Part shown: positions 46,206 to 54,732 of the stretch, in pieces
Layout: each line of letters starts with the position of its first letter
How positions within the stretch are numbered: position 1 is the stretch's first letter
Assembly (NCBI GenBank): GCA_033762735.1
Contig: JANRLJ010000179.1
Coordinates: forward strand, 1 to 64,000
Source: JANRLJ01 sp033762735
Lineage (GTDB): Bacteria; Chloroflexota; Anaerolineae; Aggregatilineales; Phototrophicaceae
Direction of reading: 5' to 3'
DNA length: 64,000 nt
Notes under the pieces: generated by a model
The model's database searches: none
The model's input: only the letters and a program-made list of their open reading frames with translations
Told to the model about the DNA's origin: nothing
Position numbers and translations under genes: made by a program

Positions 46206-46700
46206 ATGGAACACCTTTACACACCCTGGCGCATGGCCTACATCAAAGGAGAGAAAACGCCAGTGGAAGGCTGCGTTTTCTGCAACAAGGTTCACGCCGA
46301 CGATGCAGCGGAACACATCGTCGCACGGAGCGAATTCGTCTATGTGACGCTCAACCGCTTCCCCTACAGCAATGGGCATCTGATGGTCGTGCCCTATACG
46401 CATGTCGCCAGCCAGGAAGAACTGCCCGTCGAGGCGCTGACCGATCTGATGGTCACGGTCAACCGCGCACTGGCGGCGCTGCGGCAGGTCTACAATCCGC
46501 CTGCCTTCAACCTGGGCGCAAATCTGGGGGCGGCAGCGGGCGCGGGCATCGCGGCGCATTATCACTTTCACATCGTCCCGCGCTGGCCGGGTGATGTGAA
46601 CTTTATGACGGCGGTGGCAGATACGCGCATCATCCCCGACACGCTGGACAACACCTTTGCGGATTTAAAACGTGCGTGGGATGCGCTGTTCACAAAATAA
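46206..46700 (+). CDS. HIT-domain hydrolase/AP4A phosphorylase-like protein
   Basis: A 164-residue histidine-triad protein. The N-terminus MEHLYTPWRMAYIKG and Cys23-x2-Cys26 with downstream histidine form the zinc-binding part seen in this subfamily; the catalytic triad is HYHFH (His118, His120, His122) in HYHFHIVPRW. Such enzymes act on dinucleoside polyphosphates or adenylated compounds. ATG 46206 is chosen because it matches the family N-terminus; TTG 46188 is in frame but also lacks a clear Shine-Dalgarno. A promoter lies just upstream. Confidence 0.88.
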   Translation: MEHLYTPWRMAYIKGEKTPVEGCVFCNKVHADDAAEHIVARSEFVYVTLNRFPYSNGHLMVVPYTHVASQEELPVEALTDLMVTVNRALAALRQVYNPPAFNLGANLGAAAGAGIAAHYHFHIVPRWPGDVNFMTAVADTRIIPDTLDNTFADLKRAWDALFTK

Positions 46701-46809
46701 AGCCTTGTGCCTGCATCAATGCAGAAAATGACGTAAGGGTAGGCGCGAGTGCAGCTTCGTAGTTTAATGATTGTCATGCCGAAAATAGATTAAAGGATTT
46801 TAGAACACA

Positions 46810-48036
46810 ATGGCAGTGAACGGCAGTAACGGCAAGCACGGGCGGGAAGCCGTCATCCTCAGCGGCGCACGTACCCCGCAGGGGCGTTTTCTCGGTGCGC
46901 TGTCGGGGTTATCGGCGGCGGAACTCGGTCAGGTTGCGGTGAAGGCGGCGGTCGAGCGCAGCGGCATCAATCCCGAACACGTGCATGAAGTCATTCTGGG
47001 CAATGTGGTCAGCGCGGGCGTGGGGCAGGCGCTTCCCCGTCAGGTCAGCATTGGCGCAGGTGTGCCGGATCGCGTCGGTGGGATTACGGTCAACAAGGTC
47101 TGCGGGAGCGGACTGAAAGCCGTGATGCTGGCAGCCAACGCGATCAAAGCCGAGGATGGCGATGTGTATATCGCGGGCGGGGTAGAGAGCATGAGCCGCG
47201 CCCCTTACCTGAATGACACGCAGCGCATGGGCAACAAGTACGGCCACGTTCAACTGCGCGATTCGCTCCAGAGCGATGGCCTGTGGTGCAGCATTTGCGA
47301 TTGGGGCATGGGCAGCGCGGCGGAATTCCTGGGAAAGCAGATGGAAGTCAGCCGCGAGGAAATGGACGAGTTCGCGCTGCGCAGCCATCAGAACGCGGCA
47401 GCGGCCACCGACAGCGGCAAGTTCAAGGCCGAAATTACCCCGGTGGTTATCAAAGGCAAGAAGGGCGATACGATCATAGACACCGACGAACCGATTCGCC
47501 GTGAGACCACGCTGGAAGCGCTGGCGAAACTGACTGCCGCGTTTGAGAAGGACGGCAGCGTCACCGCCGGGAATGCGCCGGGGATGAATGACGGCGCAGC
47601 GGCATTGATCGTCACCAGTCGGGATTACGCTGAACAGCAGGGCAGGCAGCCTATCGCCCGAATTGTGGCTTATGGGCAGGCGGCGGTCGACCCGCAGTGG
47701 ATATTTTACGCACCCGTGAAGGCTATTCCGGTCGCCTTGCAGCGGGCGGGGTGGTCGATGGAAGATGTCGATCTGTTCGAGATCAACGAGGCGTTTGCTG
47801 CGCAGGTACTCGGTGATATGCGCGGGCTGGAGCGGGAAGGCTATCATCTGCCGCTGGAGAAGGTCAACGTCAACGGCGGCGCGATTGCCCTGGGGCATCC
47901 GCTCGGCGCGAGTGGTGCGCGGGTGCTGGTCACGCTCATTCATGCCTTGCAGGATCGCGGCCTTAAGCGTGGGCTGGCGGCGCTGTGCCTGGGCGGTGGG
48001 GAGGCGGTCGCCCTGGCGGTGGAATTGGAAAATTAG
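46810..48036 (+). CDS. Thiolase, acetyl-CoA acetyltransferase type
   Basis: A 408-residue thiolase-superfamily enzyme that condenses or cleaves acyl-CoAs. The acyl-accepting Cys98 lies in NKVCGSG, NEAF at about 325 is intact, the catalytic His363 is in GHPLGASGAR and the second Cys393 is in LCLGGGE. All residues of the biosynthetic or degradative acetoacetyl-CoA thiolase active site are present. The first dozen residues (NGSNGKHG) are a small low-complexity extension, reminiscent of the gyrA N-terminus. It could supply or use acetyl-CoA for the acyl-CoA region at 56-64 kb, but is not adjacent to it. Confidence 0.93.
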   Translation: MAVNGSNGKHGREAVILSGARTPQGRFLGALSGLSAAELGQVAVKAAVERSGINPEHVHEVILGNVVSAGVGQALPRQVSIGAGVPDRVGGITVNKVCGSGLKAVMLAANAIKAEDGDVYIAGGVESMSRAPYLNDTQRMGNKYGHVQLRDSLQSDGLWCSICDWGMGSAAEFLGKQMEVSREEMDEFALRSHQNAAAATDSGKFKAEITPVVIKGKKGDTIIDTDEPIRRETTLEALAKLTAAFEKDGSVTAGNAPGMNDGAAALIVTSRDYAEQQGRQPIARIVAYGQAAVDPQWIFYAPVKAIPVALQRAGWSMEDVDLFEINEAFAAQVLGDMRGLEREGYHLPLEKVNVNGGAIALGHPLGASGARVLVTLIHALQDRGLKRGLAALCLGGGEAVALAVELEN

Positions 48037-48095
48037 GGCTTTCGCCCTCACCTCACGCGACCTTGTTCGCGCCCCCTCTCCCTCAGGGAGAGGGG
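48035..48095. repeat. Intergenic hairpin-rich repeat after the thiolase gene
   Basis: Three hairpins follow the stop codon: AGGGC/GCCCT, CGCGA/TCGCG and an 11-bp inverted repeat CCCCTCTCCCT/AGGGAGAGGGG (48073-48095). The block CGCCCTCA followed by CCCCTCTCCCTCAGG recurs at 59877-59924, also directly after a plus-strand gene, suggesting a dispersed REP-like element that may serve as a terminator. Confidence 0.5.
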
Positions 48096-48127
48096 CTTAA
48101 GACTGTTGTGACACTCGTTGTCCTATT

Positions 48128-48664
48128 CTAGCCTGGCGTGATGCGGAAATCCTCGAAACGGGCTTCAAAGCCTTCCCCCTGCGGTGACGCGCACATTAAT
48201 CCCACATGCACACCTGCCTCGACCGGGAAATAGGCCAGCCGCATCATCGTGTAGTGCTGCCCATCGAGCGCATAATGCACCTCGACAGCATCGCCCTCGC
48301 GCTTGAGACGGAGCCAGATGGCGGGCGGATTCTGTGGCAGGGCGATCACCGACCAATCGGAATAGTCCCGCGTGACCACCACACTGGCCTGCTGCACACC
48401 TTCCACCAGTTCAATCCCGCACTTGATCCAGTGATGCTCGTCCAGCCGCACCATCAGCCCGGCCTGATCGTACAGGTCGCGGTATGCGCCGATGACTTTG
48501 ACTTCTGCCAGGAAGCTGCCGCTGACCGTCTGATAGTAAAATTGCCCGTCGTCACGGATGAAGTCATAATGCGTGATACGCCAGAAATCGCTTTTGGGGC
48601 GCGTTGTGATGAAGATGCTGCCGTTTTCCTCACGGAAGGCGGCGGGTTCATTGTGCCAGTTCAT
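48128..48664 (-). CDS. DUF1349 family (concanavalin-like) protein
   Basis: A 178-residue all-beta protein of the DUF1349 type, a concanavalin-like jelly roll. Characteristic pieces are the TRPKSDFWRITHYDF start, QAGLMVRLDEHHWIKCGIE and the GLMCASPQGEGFEARFEDFRI end. There is no signal peptide, so it is cytosolic. The biochemical role is unknown; sugar binding is possible. Its ATG overlaps the stop codon of the upstream methyltransferase as ATGA, so the two are translated together. Confidence 0.8.
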   Translation of the reverse strand: MNWHNEPAAFREENGSIFITTRPKSDFWRITHYDFIRDDGQFYYQTVSGSFLAEVKVIGAYRDLYDQAGLMVRLDEHHWIKCGIELVEGVQQASVVVTRDYSDWSVIALPQNPPAIWLRLKREGDAVEVHYALDGQHYTMMRLAYFPVEAGVHVGLMCASPQGEGFEARFEDFRITPG

Positions 48665-49449
48665 GAATGTGCCTGTGGTGGATGATACAGGTTCAGGTTA
48701 AACGCAGTTTCGATATTTACCGGATTGGACGGTTCGGGGAAGCGTTCCAGCAGTGCCTCTCGCACCGCCTCCACGCCCCGCGCATGATCTTCCTCGCTCA
48801 GTTCCCAGGTGGCCGACCAGGCGCGTGCCTCAAAGTTGCGGAGGATGTTCTGTGGCACGACCGTTACCGGGTAGTGATAGGCGCGTGTGTCGCCGATCAG
48901 CCGCCAGCCTGCACCCTGAATCACCTCGTCCATATTGCTCCAGTCCATGCGGCTGCGCGGCGCATTCGGGACGACCTGCTTCCAGGCTTCGCGTATCTCG
49001 AATGTCGGGCCGTCATCACCCCGGTTCCAGCAGTGGACGAGCTTTCCGCCGGGGCGCACCACCCGCGCCAGTTCACGCAGGACAGCCTGGACATCGCTGA
49101 CCAGATGAAAGACATGGACTACAATCACGTCATCAAACGTATTGTCGGCGAAGGGAAGCTGGGTAGCGTCGGCCTGTGCCAGATCAACGCGCTCGGTCGT
49201 TTGCTTGGTGCGCAGCCTGCCCATCATCTCGGTCGAGAGATCAATCCCAACGTAGCGCTGCACCTGCGGCGCGACGGGCAACGCGATGCGTCCCGTACCT
49301 ACGCCGATTTCCAGCACCCGGCTTGAGGAATTCAGTTCCGCTTCTGCCGCGATAAACTGCCCGATGGCTGCTTCCTGCTCCGGAGGGAAGCCGCGTGTCT
49401 GGTCATAGAAATCCGCTGCACGGTCAAAGTTCACCGATTCCCGCGTCAT
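48661..49449 (-). CDS. SAM-dependent methyltransferase
   Basis: A 262-residue class I methyltransferase of the UbiE/Methyltransf_11 type. Features include FDRAADFYDQTRG near the N-terminus, motif I VLEIGVGTGRIAL (45-57), YVGIDLSTEMM, DATQLPFADNTFDDVIVVHV and RVVRPGGKLVHC. ATG 49449 follows GGGGGA at 5 bases, so the in-frame codon at 49476 is rejected. It lies 63 bases after the FmdB-type gene and overlaps the DUF1349 gene, suggesting a small operon. Substrate unknown. Confidence 0.85.
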   Translation of the reverse strand: MTRESVNFDRAADFYDQTRGFPPEQEAAIGQFIAAEAELNSSSRVLEIGVGTGRIALPVAPQVQRYVGIDLSTEMMGRLRTKQTTERVDLAQADATQLPFADNTFDDVIVVHVFHLVSDVQAVLRELARVVRPGGKLVHCWNRGDDGPTFEIREAWKQVVPNAPRSRMDWSNMDEVIQGAGWRLIGDTRAYHYPVTVVPQNILRNFEARAWSATWELSEEDHARGVEAVREALLERFPEPSNPVNIETAFNLNLYHPPQAHS

Positions 49450-49512
49450 ATTTCCCCCATCAACGCCCATTCTCACAGGGCGATTTTAGCGCAAGCGTGG
49501 ACAGCCCGCCGC

Positions 49513-49821
49513 TTATTCCCCGATTTTCATGTTGAGTGTGGGTGCCATGCGGTTTACGGTGTCCTCACCCAGTTTGTCGGCCAGCTTCTTGCGCAGCTTC
49601 GGCGTTTCCTCCGCCCATTTGTCCTGAAGCTGTTCCTTGCTGGCGCTTCTGCCGTCGCCAGGATGCGCCATCAGCCCTTTCGCCACTTTCGGCGCGGTGA
49701 GGATGACGCGCTGCACGCCGACATGACCACACGCCGGGCAGGGGGGCGCAGACTCGCTGAAGCTGTGGCGGGCTTCAAAGGGATGCTCACAGTTGGGGCA
49801 TTTATAGTCGTAGAGCGGCAT
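49513..49821 (-). CDS. FmdB-family zinc-ribbon protein
   Basis: A 102-residue protein with a zinc ribbon of the FmdB/CxxC_CXXC_SSSS type: MPLYDYKCPNCEHPFE and CPACG supply Cys8, Cys11, Cys28 and Cys31. The C-terminal half is a charged helical region without recognised motif. The family is named after a putative regulator of formamidase, but its general role is unclear. GAGGAAAG lies 8 bases upstream of ATG 49821. Confidence 0.88.
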   Translation of the reverse strand: MPLYDYKCPNCEHPFEARHSFSESAPPCPACGHVGVQRVILTAPKVAKGLMAHPGDGRSASKEQLQDKWAEETPKLRKKLADKLGEDTVNRMAPTLNMKIGE

Positions 49822-49857
49822 ACGGCACTTTCCTCAATTGATTACGTCTCTGGACTG

Positions 49858-49863
49858 ATTATA
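49858..49863 (-). promoter_or_regulatory. Likely -10 element of the FmdB-methyltransferase-DUF1349 operon
   Basis: A perfect TATAAT on the minus strand would start a transcript about 30 bases before the FmdB-type ATG. The best -35 (CTGACA) is 20 bases away, so the match is partial. Confidence 0.4.
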
Positions 49864-49983
49864 GCCGATGGATGCTTGAGAAATGTCAGAGAAATCGCGT
49901 GGTTGCTTCCCTTATTTACGCAATGTTGCAATGAACAATCATGTTTGTTTCTGTACTTTTCCAAAAAGAAACGATCATTCATT

Positions 49984-50009
49984 CTCACTCCCCTATAGAG
50001 GGGAGTGAG
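49984..50009. terminator. Inverted repeat at the end of the ABC transporter operon
   Basis: An 11-bp perfect stem (CTCACTCCCCT/AGGGGAGTGAG) with a 4-base loop lies 44 bases after the stop codon of the last transporter gene on the minus strand. T-rich sequence (GTTTCTTTTT) follows only about 14 bases later, so it may be a weak terminator or an RNA 3'-end stabiliser. Confidence 0.5.
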
Positions 50010-50052
50010 ATGTTTGTTTATGGTGATTCATCAAAAGAAGGATTTTACCGGG

Positions 50053-51000
50053 TTAACTCAGCCGAATCCGAGGGTTCAGAATCGCGTAGACCACATCCGC
50101 CAGCAGATTGGCGAAGGCGAAGAAGAACACCACAATCATCACACTGGATTGCAGCAGCGGGATATTCTTAGCCTTCACCGCCGCCACCAGTTCGCGACCT
50201 AAGCCGGGATAATTGAACACTTCCTCGATGACCACCAGCCCGCCGATCAGCCACCCGATGCTGATGGCGATCACGGTAATGGTAGGCAGCAGGGCATTCC
50301 GCAGCACATGCTTGAAGATGACCTGGCGGCGGGGCAGGCCTTTGAGCGTCGCCGTGCGGACATAGGGCTTTCGCAGTTCGTCGATCACCCCGGCGCGGGT
50401 CATGCGGCTGACATAAGCCAGCAGCACCAGCGTTGCCGTAAGCGCGGGCAGGAACAACACGCGCAGCCAGTCCCCCAGCGAGAAGCCCGCTGAGACGATG
50501 GACGTGGCGGGGAACCAGCCCAGCCCATGCGCGAAGACGTTGATAAAGACAATCCCGGTCACGAACTCCGGCAGGCCGACGACCGCCAGTGAAAACACGG
50601 AAATCGCGCTGTCTACGACCGTATCCTCTCGCAAGGCGGCGATCACGCCGAGCAGAATGGACACCGGGATACTCAGCAGCAGGGTCATCCCGGCCAGCCG
50701 AAGTGAATTGCCAAGACGTTCCATCACAATCGGGCGAACAGGAGGATTGCCCCGATTGTAGGAGCGCCCCCAATCGCCCATAATAAAGCCCGTCGCCCAG
50801 TTGGCGTACTGTATCGGCAGCGGATCGTCGAGGCCGAAGCGGTCGCGGTATTCTGCTAAGGCTTCCGGGCCGGCGTCGCGCCCCAGCGCAAGGAGGGCGA
50901 TGTCGCCGGGGAGGAGCTGCGTCAGCGCGAAGATCAGCATTGATGTGAGGAACATCGTCACCAGCAGCAGGAAAGACCGTCGAATGAGAAAGCGTGCCAC
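50053..51000 (-). CDS. Peptide/nickel-type ABC transporter permease (DppB/OppB family)
   Basis: A 315-residue inner-membrane permease with about six membrane helices. The first helix (FLIRRSFLLLVTMFLTSMLI) is followed by the family segment LPGDIALL and the GDWGRSY block; the ATPase-contacting EAA loop is in DELRKPYVRTATLKGLPRR. GTG 51000 is the start since GGAGG lies about 8 bases upstream; the in-frame GTG 51015 would place that Shine-Dalgarno inside the gene. It lies directly after the GNAT gene and is the final gene of the operon, away from its partner permease. Confidence 0.9.
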   Translation of the reverse strand: MARFLIRRSFLLLVTMFLTSMLIFALTQLLPGDIALLALGRDAGPEALAEYRDRFGLDDPLPIQYANWATGFIMGDWGRSYNRGNPPVRPIVMERLGNSLRLAGMTLLLSIPVSILLGVIAALREDTVVDSAISVFSLAVVGLPEFVTGIVFINVFAHGLGWFPATSIVSAGFSLGDWLRVLFLPALTATLVLLAYVSRMTRAGVIDELRKPYVRTATLKGLPRRQVIFKHVLRNALLPTITVIAISIGWLIGGLVVIEEVFNYPGLGRELVAAVKAKNIPLLQSSVMIVVFFFAFANLLADVVYAILNPRIRLS

Positions 51001-51002
51001 CT

Positions 51003-51554
51003 TTATTCCTCCCACCTTGCCTGAAATTCTTCGACCGTCATTCCATACAGCAGAATGTCATGAAATGCGCCGTCCGTGTAGACCATACGGCGCATCCGGC
51101 CTTCCAGCGTAAAGCCGAGCCGTTCATGAAAGCGGATCGATCCCTCGTTGAAGGCGTAGACTTCGGCATTGACCTTCTGATAGCGCCGTTCCTTGAAGAA
51201 ATAGCGCAGCACAATTTCGACCGCTTCCGCCCCGTAGCCCTTGCCCTGATGCTGGCGCTGCACGGCAACACCATACATAAACGTCCCCCAGCGCGGGTTG
51301 GTGGAATGGGTGTTGATGGTCCCGACTGACTGACCATCCAGCGTCTCGATGTGAAAGCGTACCTCGTCGTTCTGGGGTTTGCGCCGGGCTTCATTCTCCA
51401 CCCATTCGCGAGTGTTTACGCTCGACTGCGGGAAATCGATGAAGTAGCTCTGGCGCTCGGATTGACTGTCAATCCATCCCACGTAAAAGTCGTAATCGCT
51501 CGGTTCAACTGCGCGGAGGCGAATCAGACGGCCTTCAAAGTAATAGCGTGTCAT
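51003..51554 (-). CDS. GNAT-family N-acetyltransferase (RimJ/RimL type)
   Basis: A 183-residue acetyl-CoA-dependent N-acetyltransferase. It shows the RimJ/RimL pattern RLIRLRAVEPSDYDFY at the start, strand SVGTINTH, the acetyl-CoA loop QRQHQGKGYGAEAV (motif A, Q/RxxGxG/A) and NEGSIRFHERLGFTLEG (motif B). Its substrate may be an amino group on a small molecule or protein. The ATG overlaps the ATPase gene stop as ATGA and the gene ends 2 bases before the next permease, so it is an integral part of the transporter operon. Confidence 0.88.
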   Translation of the reverse strand: MTRYYFEGRLIRLRAVEPSDYDFYVGWIDSQSERQSYFIDFPQSSVNTREWVENEARRKPQNDEVRFHIETLDGQSVGTINTHSTNPRWGTFMYGVAVQRQHQGKGYGAEAVEIVLRYFFKERRYQKVNAEVYAFNEGSIRFHERLGFTLEGRMRRMVYTDGAFHDILLYGMTVEEFQARWEE

Positions 51555-53695
51555 GGTGTCTCCCGCTGCGGCTGCGTCTGTGACTGGAGCACGACCAGTT
51601 CATCCAGCGGAATATGGCAGCGGATGCGGTGCCCATCGCCTGCGTCCTGCCAGGATGGTTCCTGCTGTTCACAGATCGTGCCGATTTTGCGCGGGCAGCG
51701 GGTGTGGAAGCGGCAGCCTGTGGGGATATGGCGGGCGCTTGGGACTTCCCCCTCTAACCGAATCGGCTTGCCCTTTACGGTTGGGTCGGGCACGGGAATG
51801 GCGGAGATCAGCGCTTCGGTGTAGGGGTGCGAAGGGATGCCATACACATCAGCGGTTGTGCCTTCTTCCACGATCTGCCCCAGATACATCACGGCGATCC
51901 AGTCAGCCAGATACGATACCACATCCAGATCGTGCGAGATCAGCAGGTAGGAAGCCCCCCGCGCCGCCCGCAGGTCTTTCAGCAGATTCAGCACGACCGC
52001 CTGCACCGATACATCCAGTGATGAGGTTGGCTCATCGGCCACCACCAGCGCCGGGTTGATGGCAAAGGCACGGGCAATCGCGACGCGCTGCTTTTCGCCC
52101 CCGCTGAGTTCCGACGGATAGCGGTCGGCATAGTCGGTTGGTAGCCGCACCGCGCTCAGCAGGTCAGCCACACGAGCGTCCAGATCAGCCTGTGAAATGC
52201 GGCCTTCTTCCAGTACGCGCAGCGGACGACCGAGCGATTGTCCGACTGTCATATAAGGGTTGAGGGCGCTGTCGGGATTCTGGAAGATCATACGGAGTTC
52301 GCGCAGGGCTTCCTTCGGGCGCCGGCGCAGGTCGCGGCTGATCTTCATTCCCACCAGTTCGATCTCACCGCTGTCAGCCTGTTCCAGGGCGACAATCAGC
52401 CGTGCCAGTGTTGTTTTGCCGCTGCCACTTTCGCCCACCAGCCCGAAGGTCGAACGCGCATTCACTTTGAGCGAGACATCATCGACGGCGTGAACACCTT
52501 CATCGCTTCGGCGCAGCAGCCGACCAAAGAGCGACGGTTCGCGGAAGGTCTTGCTCATGTGCTGCGCTTTGAGTACATGCGCATAATCAATCGATTCAGC
52601 CGTGCCTTCGATGACCTCCGGGAGTTCCTGGCGGGTCGGCTCGGTTTGCAGCGAGAGCGTCCCGGTGGCGATTTCTGCCCACCGCCAGCAGCGCACCATG
52701 CGACCATCCGGCGTGAGGTCAAGCGGCGGCTTCTCGGCTTTACAATGCGGCAGCGCGACCGGGCAGCGCGCCGAAAAGACACAGGCATTCGGGCGCTCGG
52801 CCAGCGAAGGTGCGACGCCTTCAATGGTGGGGAGGCGCGTTTCGGTGCCTTCGATGTGGCGCGGCAGGCTTGCCAGCAGCCCGGCGGTATAGGGATGCAG
52901 CGGCTTTTTATACAGGCTGACGACCGGGGCGCTTTCCATCACCTCGCCCGCGTACAGCACAGTGACGGTATCGCACAACTGCGCCACTGTGCCCAGGTCA
53001 TGGCTGACGTAGAGCGCCGCGCCGCCGTTGGGATTGGTCGTGGTGTCGCGCACCAACTCACGGAACAGGTCGAGGATCACGGCCTGCGTGGTCACGTCCA
53101 GCGCCGTCGTCGGTTCATCCAGCACCAGCAGCCGGGGATGCGTACTGAGCGCCATCGCAATCATCACTCGCTGGCGCATCCCGCCGCTGAGCTGATGCGG
53201 ATAGCGTTCGACGATAATTTCGGGGTCGGCGATTTTCACCTGCCGCAGCATGTCAACCGCGCGTTCGGTGGCGTGGCGGGCTTCGCTGTGGCCGTTCTTG
53301 CGGATAAGTTCGGTCATCTGGTTGCCGATGGTATACGACGGGTTGAGCGCGGCCAGCGGATCCTGCGGGACGAGGTTCATCTGTGTGCCCCACAGGCGGC
53401 GCATCTCCTCATCACTCCGGGTGAGTAAATCCTCACCGTTGAACAGAATGCGCCCATCGGAGATGCGGGCGTTGGCCGCCATATAGCGCATCAGCGCCAG
53501 CGCGAGCGTGCTTTTCCCGCTGCCGCTTTCGCCCACCAACCCATGAATTTCCATCGGTTTGAGAGAGAGCGTGACTCCGTGAATTACGTTCAGCCAGCGC
53601 TTCTTGATGCGATAGTCGATGGATACGCTGTCCGCCAGAATCACGGGATGTTCGCTGGCTTCGATCCTGTCAACGGTTATTGCATCCACGTTCAT
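51551..53695 (-). CDS. Fused double ABC ATPase (DppD-DppF type)
   Basis: A 714-residue polypeptide holding both ATPases of an oligopeptide-type importer in one chain. First domain: Walker A GESGSGKS (55-62), signature LSGGMRQR and Walker B LLVLDEPT; it ends with the Cys-containing C-terminal peptide-transporter motif ACVFSARCP. Second domain: Walker A near 418-426, signature LSGGEKQR near 525 and Walker B LVVADEPT, ending with GCRFHTRCP. The separate subunits are usually encoded by two genes. Start overlaps the upstream permease stop as ATGA, and its own stop overlaps the GNAT gene. Confidence 0.93.
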   Translation of the reverse strand: MNVDAITVDRIEASEHPVILADSVSIDYRIKKRWLNVIHGVTLSLKPMEIHGLVGESGSGKSTLALALMRYMAANARISDGRILFNGEDLLTRSDEEMRRLWGTQMNLVPQDPLAALNPSYTIGNQMTELIRKNGHSEARHATERAVDMLRQVKIADPEIIVERYPHQLSGGMRQRVMIAMALSTHPRLLVLDEPTTALDVTTQAVILDLFRELVRDTTTNPNGGAALYVSHDLGTVAQLCDTVTVLYAGEVMESAPVVSLYKKPLHPYTAGLLASLPRHIEGTETRLPTIEGVAPSLAERPNACVFSARCPVALPHCKAEKPPLDLTPDGRMVRCWRWAEIATGTLSLQTEPTRQELPEVIEGTAESIDYAHVLKAQHMSKTFREPSLFGRLLRRSDEGVHAVDDVSLKVNARSTFGLVGESGSGKTTLARLIVALEQADSGEIELVGMKISRDLRRRPKEALRELRMIFQNPDSALNPYMTVGQSLGRPLRVLEEGRISQADLDARVADLLSAVRLPTDYADRYPSELSGGEKQRVAIARAFAINPALVVADEPTSSLDVSVQAVVLNLLKDLRAARGASYLLISHDLDVVSYLADWIAVMYLGQIVEEGTTADVYGIPSHPYTEALISAIPVPDPTVKGKPIRLEGEVPSARHIPTGCRFHTRCPRKIGTICEQQEPSWQDAGDGHRIRCHIPLDELVVLQSQTQPQRETP

Positions 53696-54612
53696 CGCAG
53701 TTCTCCTTCATAGCGGAAGGCGCGGCGCAGCCCATCCGCCAGCAGATTTACGCCGATCACCAGCAGAGCAATTGCGCCCGACGGGAACCACAGCGACCAT
53801 GCGGCCTGCGCATACTCCCCACGCGCTTCCTGCACCATACGCCCCCAATCGGGAGAGGGCGGTTGCACACCTAAACCCAGAAAGCCCAGGGAGGCGATCA
53901 GAAAAATCGCGTAGGAGAAGCGCAGGGCTGTCTCGACTGCCAGCGCGGGCAGCACACCGGGCAGAATTTCCCGGAACAGAATGTAGAACGTCGATTCGCC
54001 GCGCAGCCGGGCAATTTCCACATAACCCGCGTCTCGCAGGCTGAGTGTCGCGCTGCGGACGACCCGCGCCACAATCGGCGTATAGAGCAGTACGACCACG
54101 ATCACGATGCCTATTCGAGAGGGACCGACCGTGCCAAGCATTACCAGCGCCAGAATCAGCGCCGGAATGGACAGGAGGCTGTCCAGAATGCGCGAGGCCA
54201 CTTCATCAATCCAGCCGCCCCGGTAGCCAATGGCAAGACCAATCGTGGTGCCAAGCAGCACGGCCAGCCCAGTCGCGATCCCCGGCAGCGTAATCATCTC
54301 GCGAGTGCCCCACAGCACCCGGCTGAATACGTCGCGGCTGTCCTTGTCGATGCCGAAGGGATGCTGGAGCGAAGGAGCGACCCGCGTCAGGCGGCGGCCT
54401 TCAGCGTCACGAATAAATTCGTCATAGTCATACGGCGCGATAAAGGGACCCGCAATCGCCAGAAAAATGAACAGCGCCACGATCAGCGTTCCCACCAGCG
54501 ACAGCGGGCGGCGCACAAGCTGGCGCAGCACATACACCACAAATGATGGTTGGCGAGAAGTAAGGGTGGAAGTGGTTGAGCGGGCGGAGGATGGGGTATT
54601 TAAAGAAGCCAT
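53692..54612 (-). CDS. Peptide/nickel-type ABC transporter permease (DppC/OppC family)
   Basis: A 306-residue permease with an N-terminal Ser/Thr-rich tail, the first helix at about 40-60 (LVGTLIVALFIFLAIAGPFI), the HPFGIDKDSRDVFSRVLWG segment that is diagnostic of the DppC branch, and the ATPase-contact loop LSLRDAGYVEIARLRGES. ATG 54612 is preferred over TTG 54621. It is the second gene of the operon, after the binding protein and a strong hairpin, and is coupled to the ATPase gene. Confidence 0.9.
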   Translation of the reverse strand: MASLNTPSSARSTTSTLTSRQPSFVVYVLRQLVRRPLSLVGTLIVALFIFLAIAGPFIAPYDYDEFIRDAEGRRLTRVAPSLQHPFGIDKDSRDVFSRVLWGTREMITLPGIATGLAVLLGTTIGLAIGYRGGWIDEVASRILDSLLSIPALILALVMLGTVGPSRIGIVIVVVLLYTPIVARVVRSATLSLRDAGYVEIARLRGESTFYILFREILPGVLPALAVETALRFSYAIFLIASLGFLGLGVQPPSPDWGRMVQEARGEYAQAAWSLWFPSGAIALLVIGVNLLADGLRRAFRYEGELR

Positions 54613-54646
54613 ACAGAACAATCCATTGGCGTTTAACAGGGAAACA

Positions 54647-54675
54647 ACACCCCCTCGGATGGAACGAAGGGGTGT
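54647..54675 (-). promoter_or_regulatory. Intercistronic hairpin after the binding-protein gene
   Basis: On the minus strand an 11-bp stem with one G-T pair (54647-54657 with 54665-54675, 7-base loop) is followed by TGTTT. It lies between the binding-protein and permease genes, where such hairpins commonly stabilise the upstream message or lower downstream expression. Confidence 0.55.
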
Positions 54676-54732
54676 GTGGTGAAAGCGTTATCCCTCTGGC
54701 TGCCTATTCAGGCAAGGGAGAAACCGCCGGGC

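Noticed and set aside
46909..48051. 380-codon minus-strand open frame opposite the thiolase
   Set aside because: Shadow of the thiolase gene, whose catalytic residues are intact on the plus strand.
52238..53428. 396-codon plus-strand open frame opposite the fused ATPase
   Set aside because: Antisense shadow; the opposite strand has both ABC ATPase domains.
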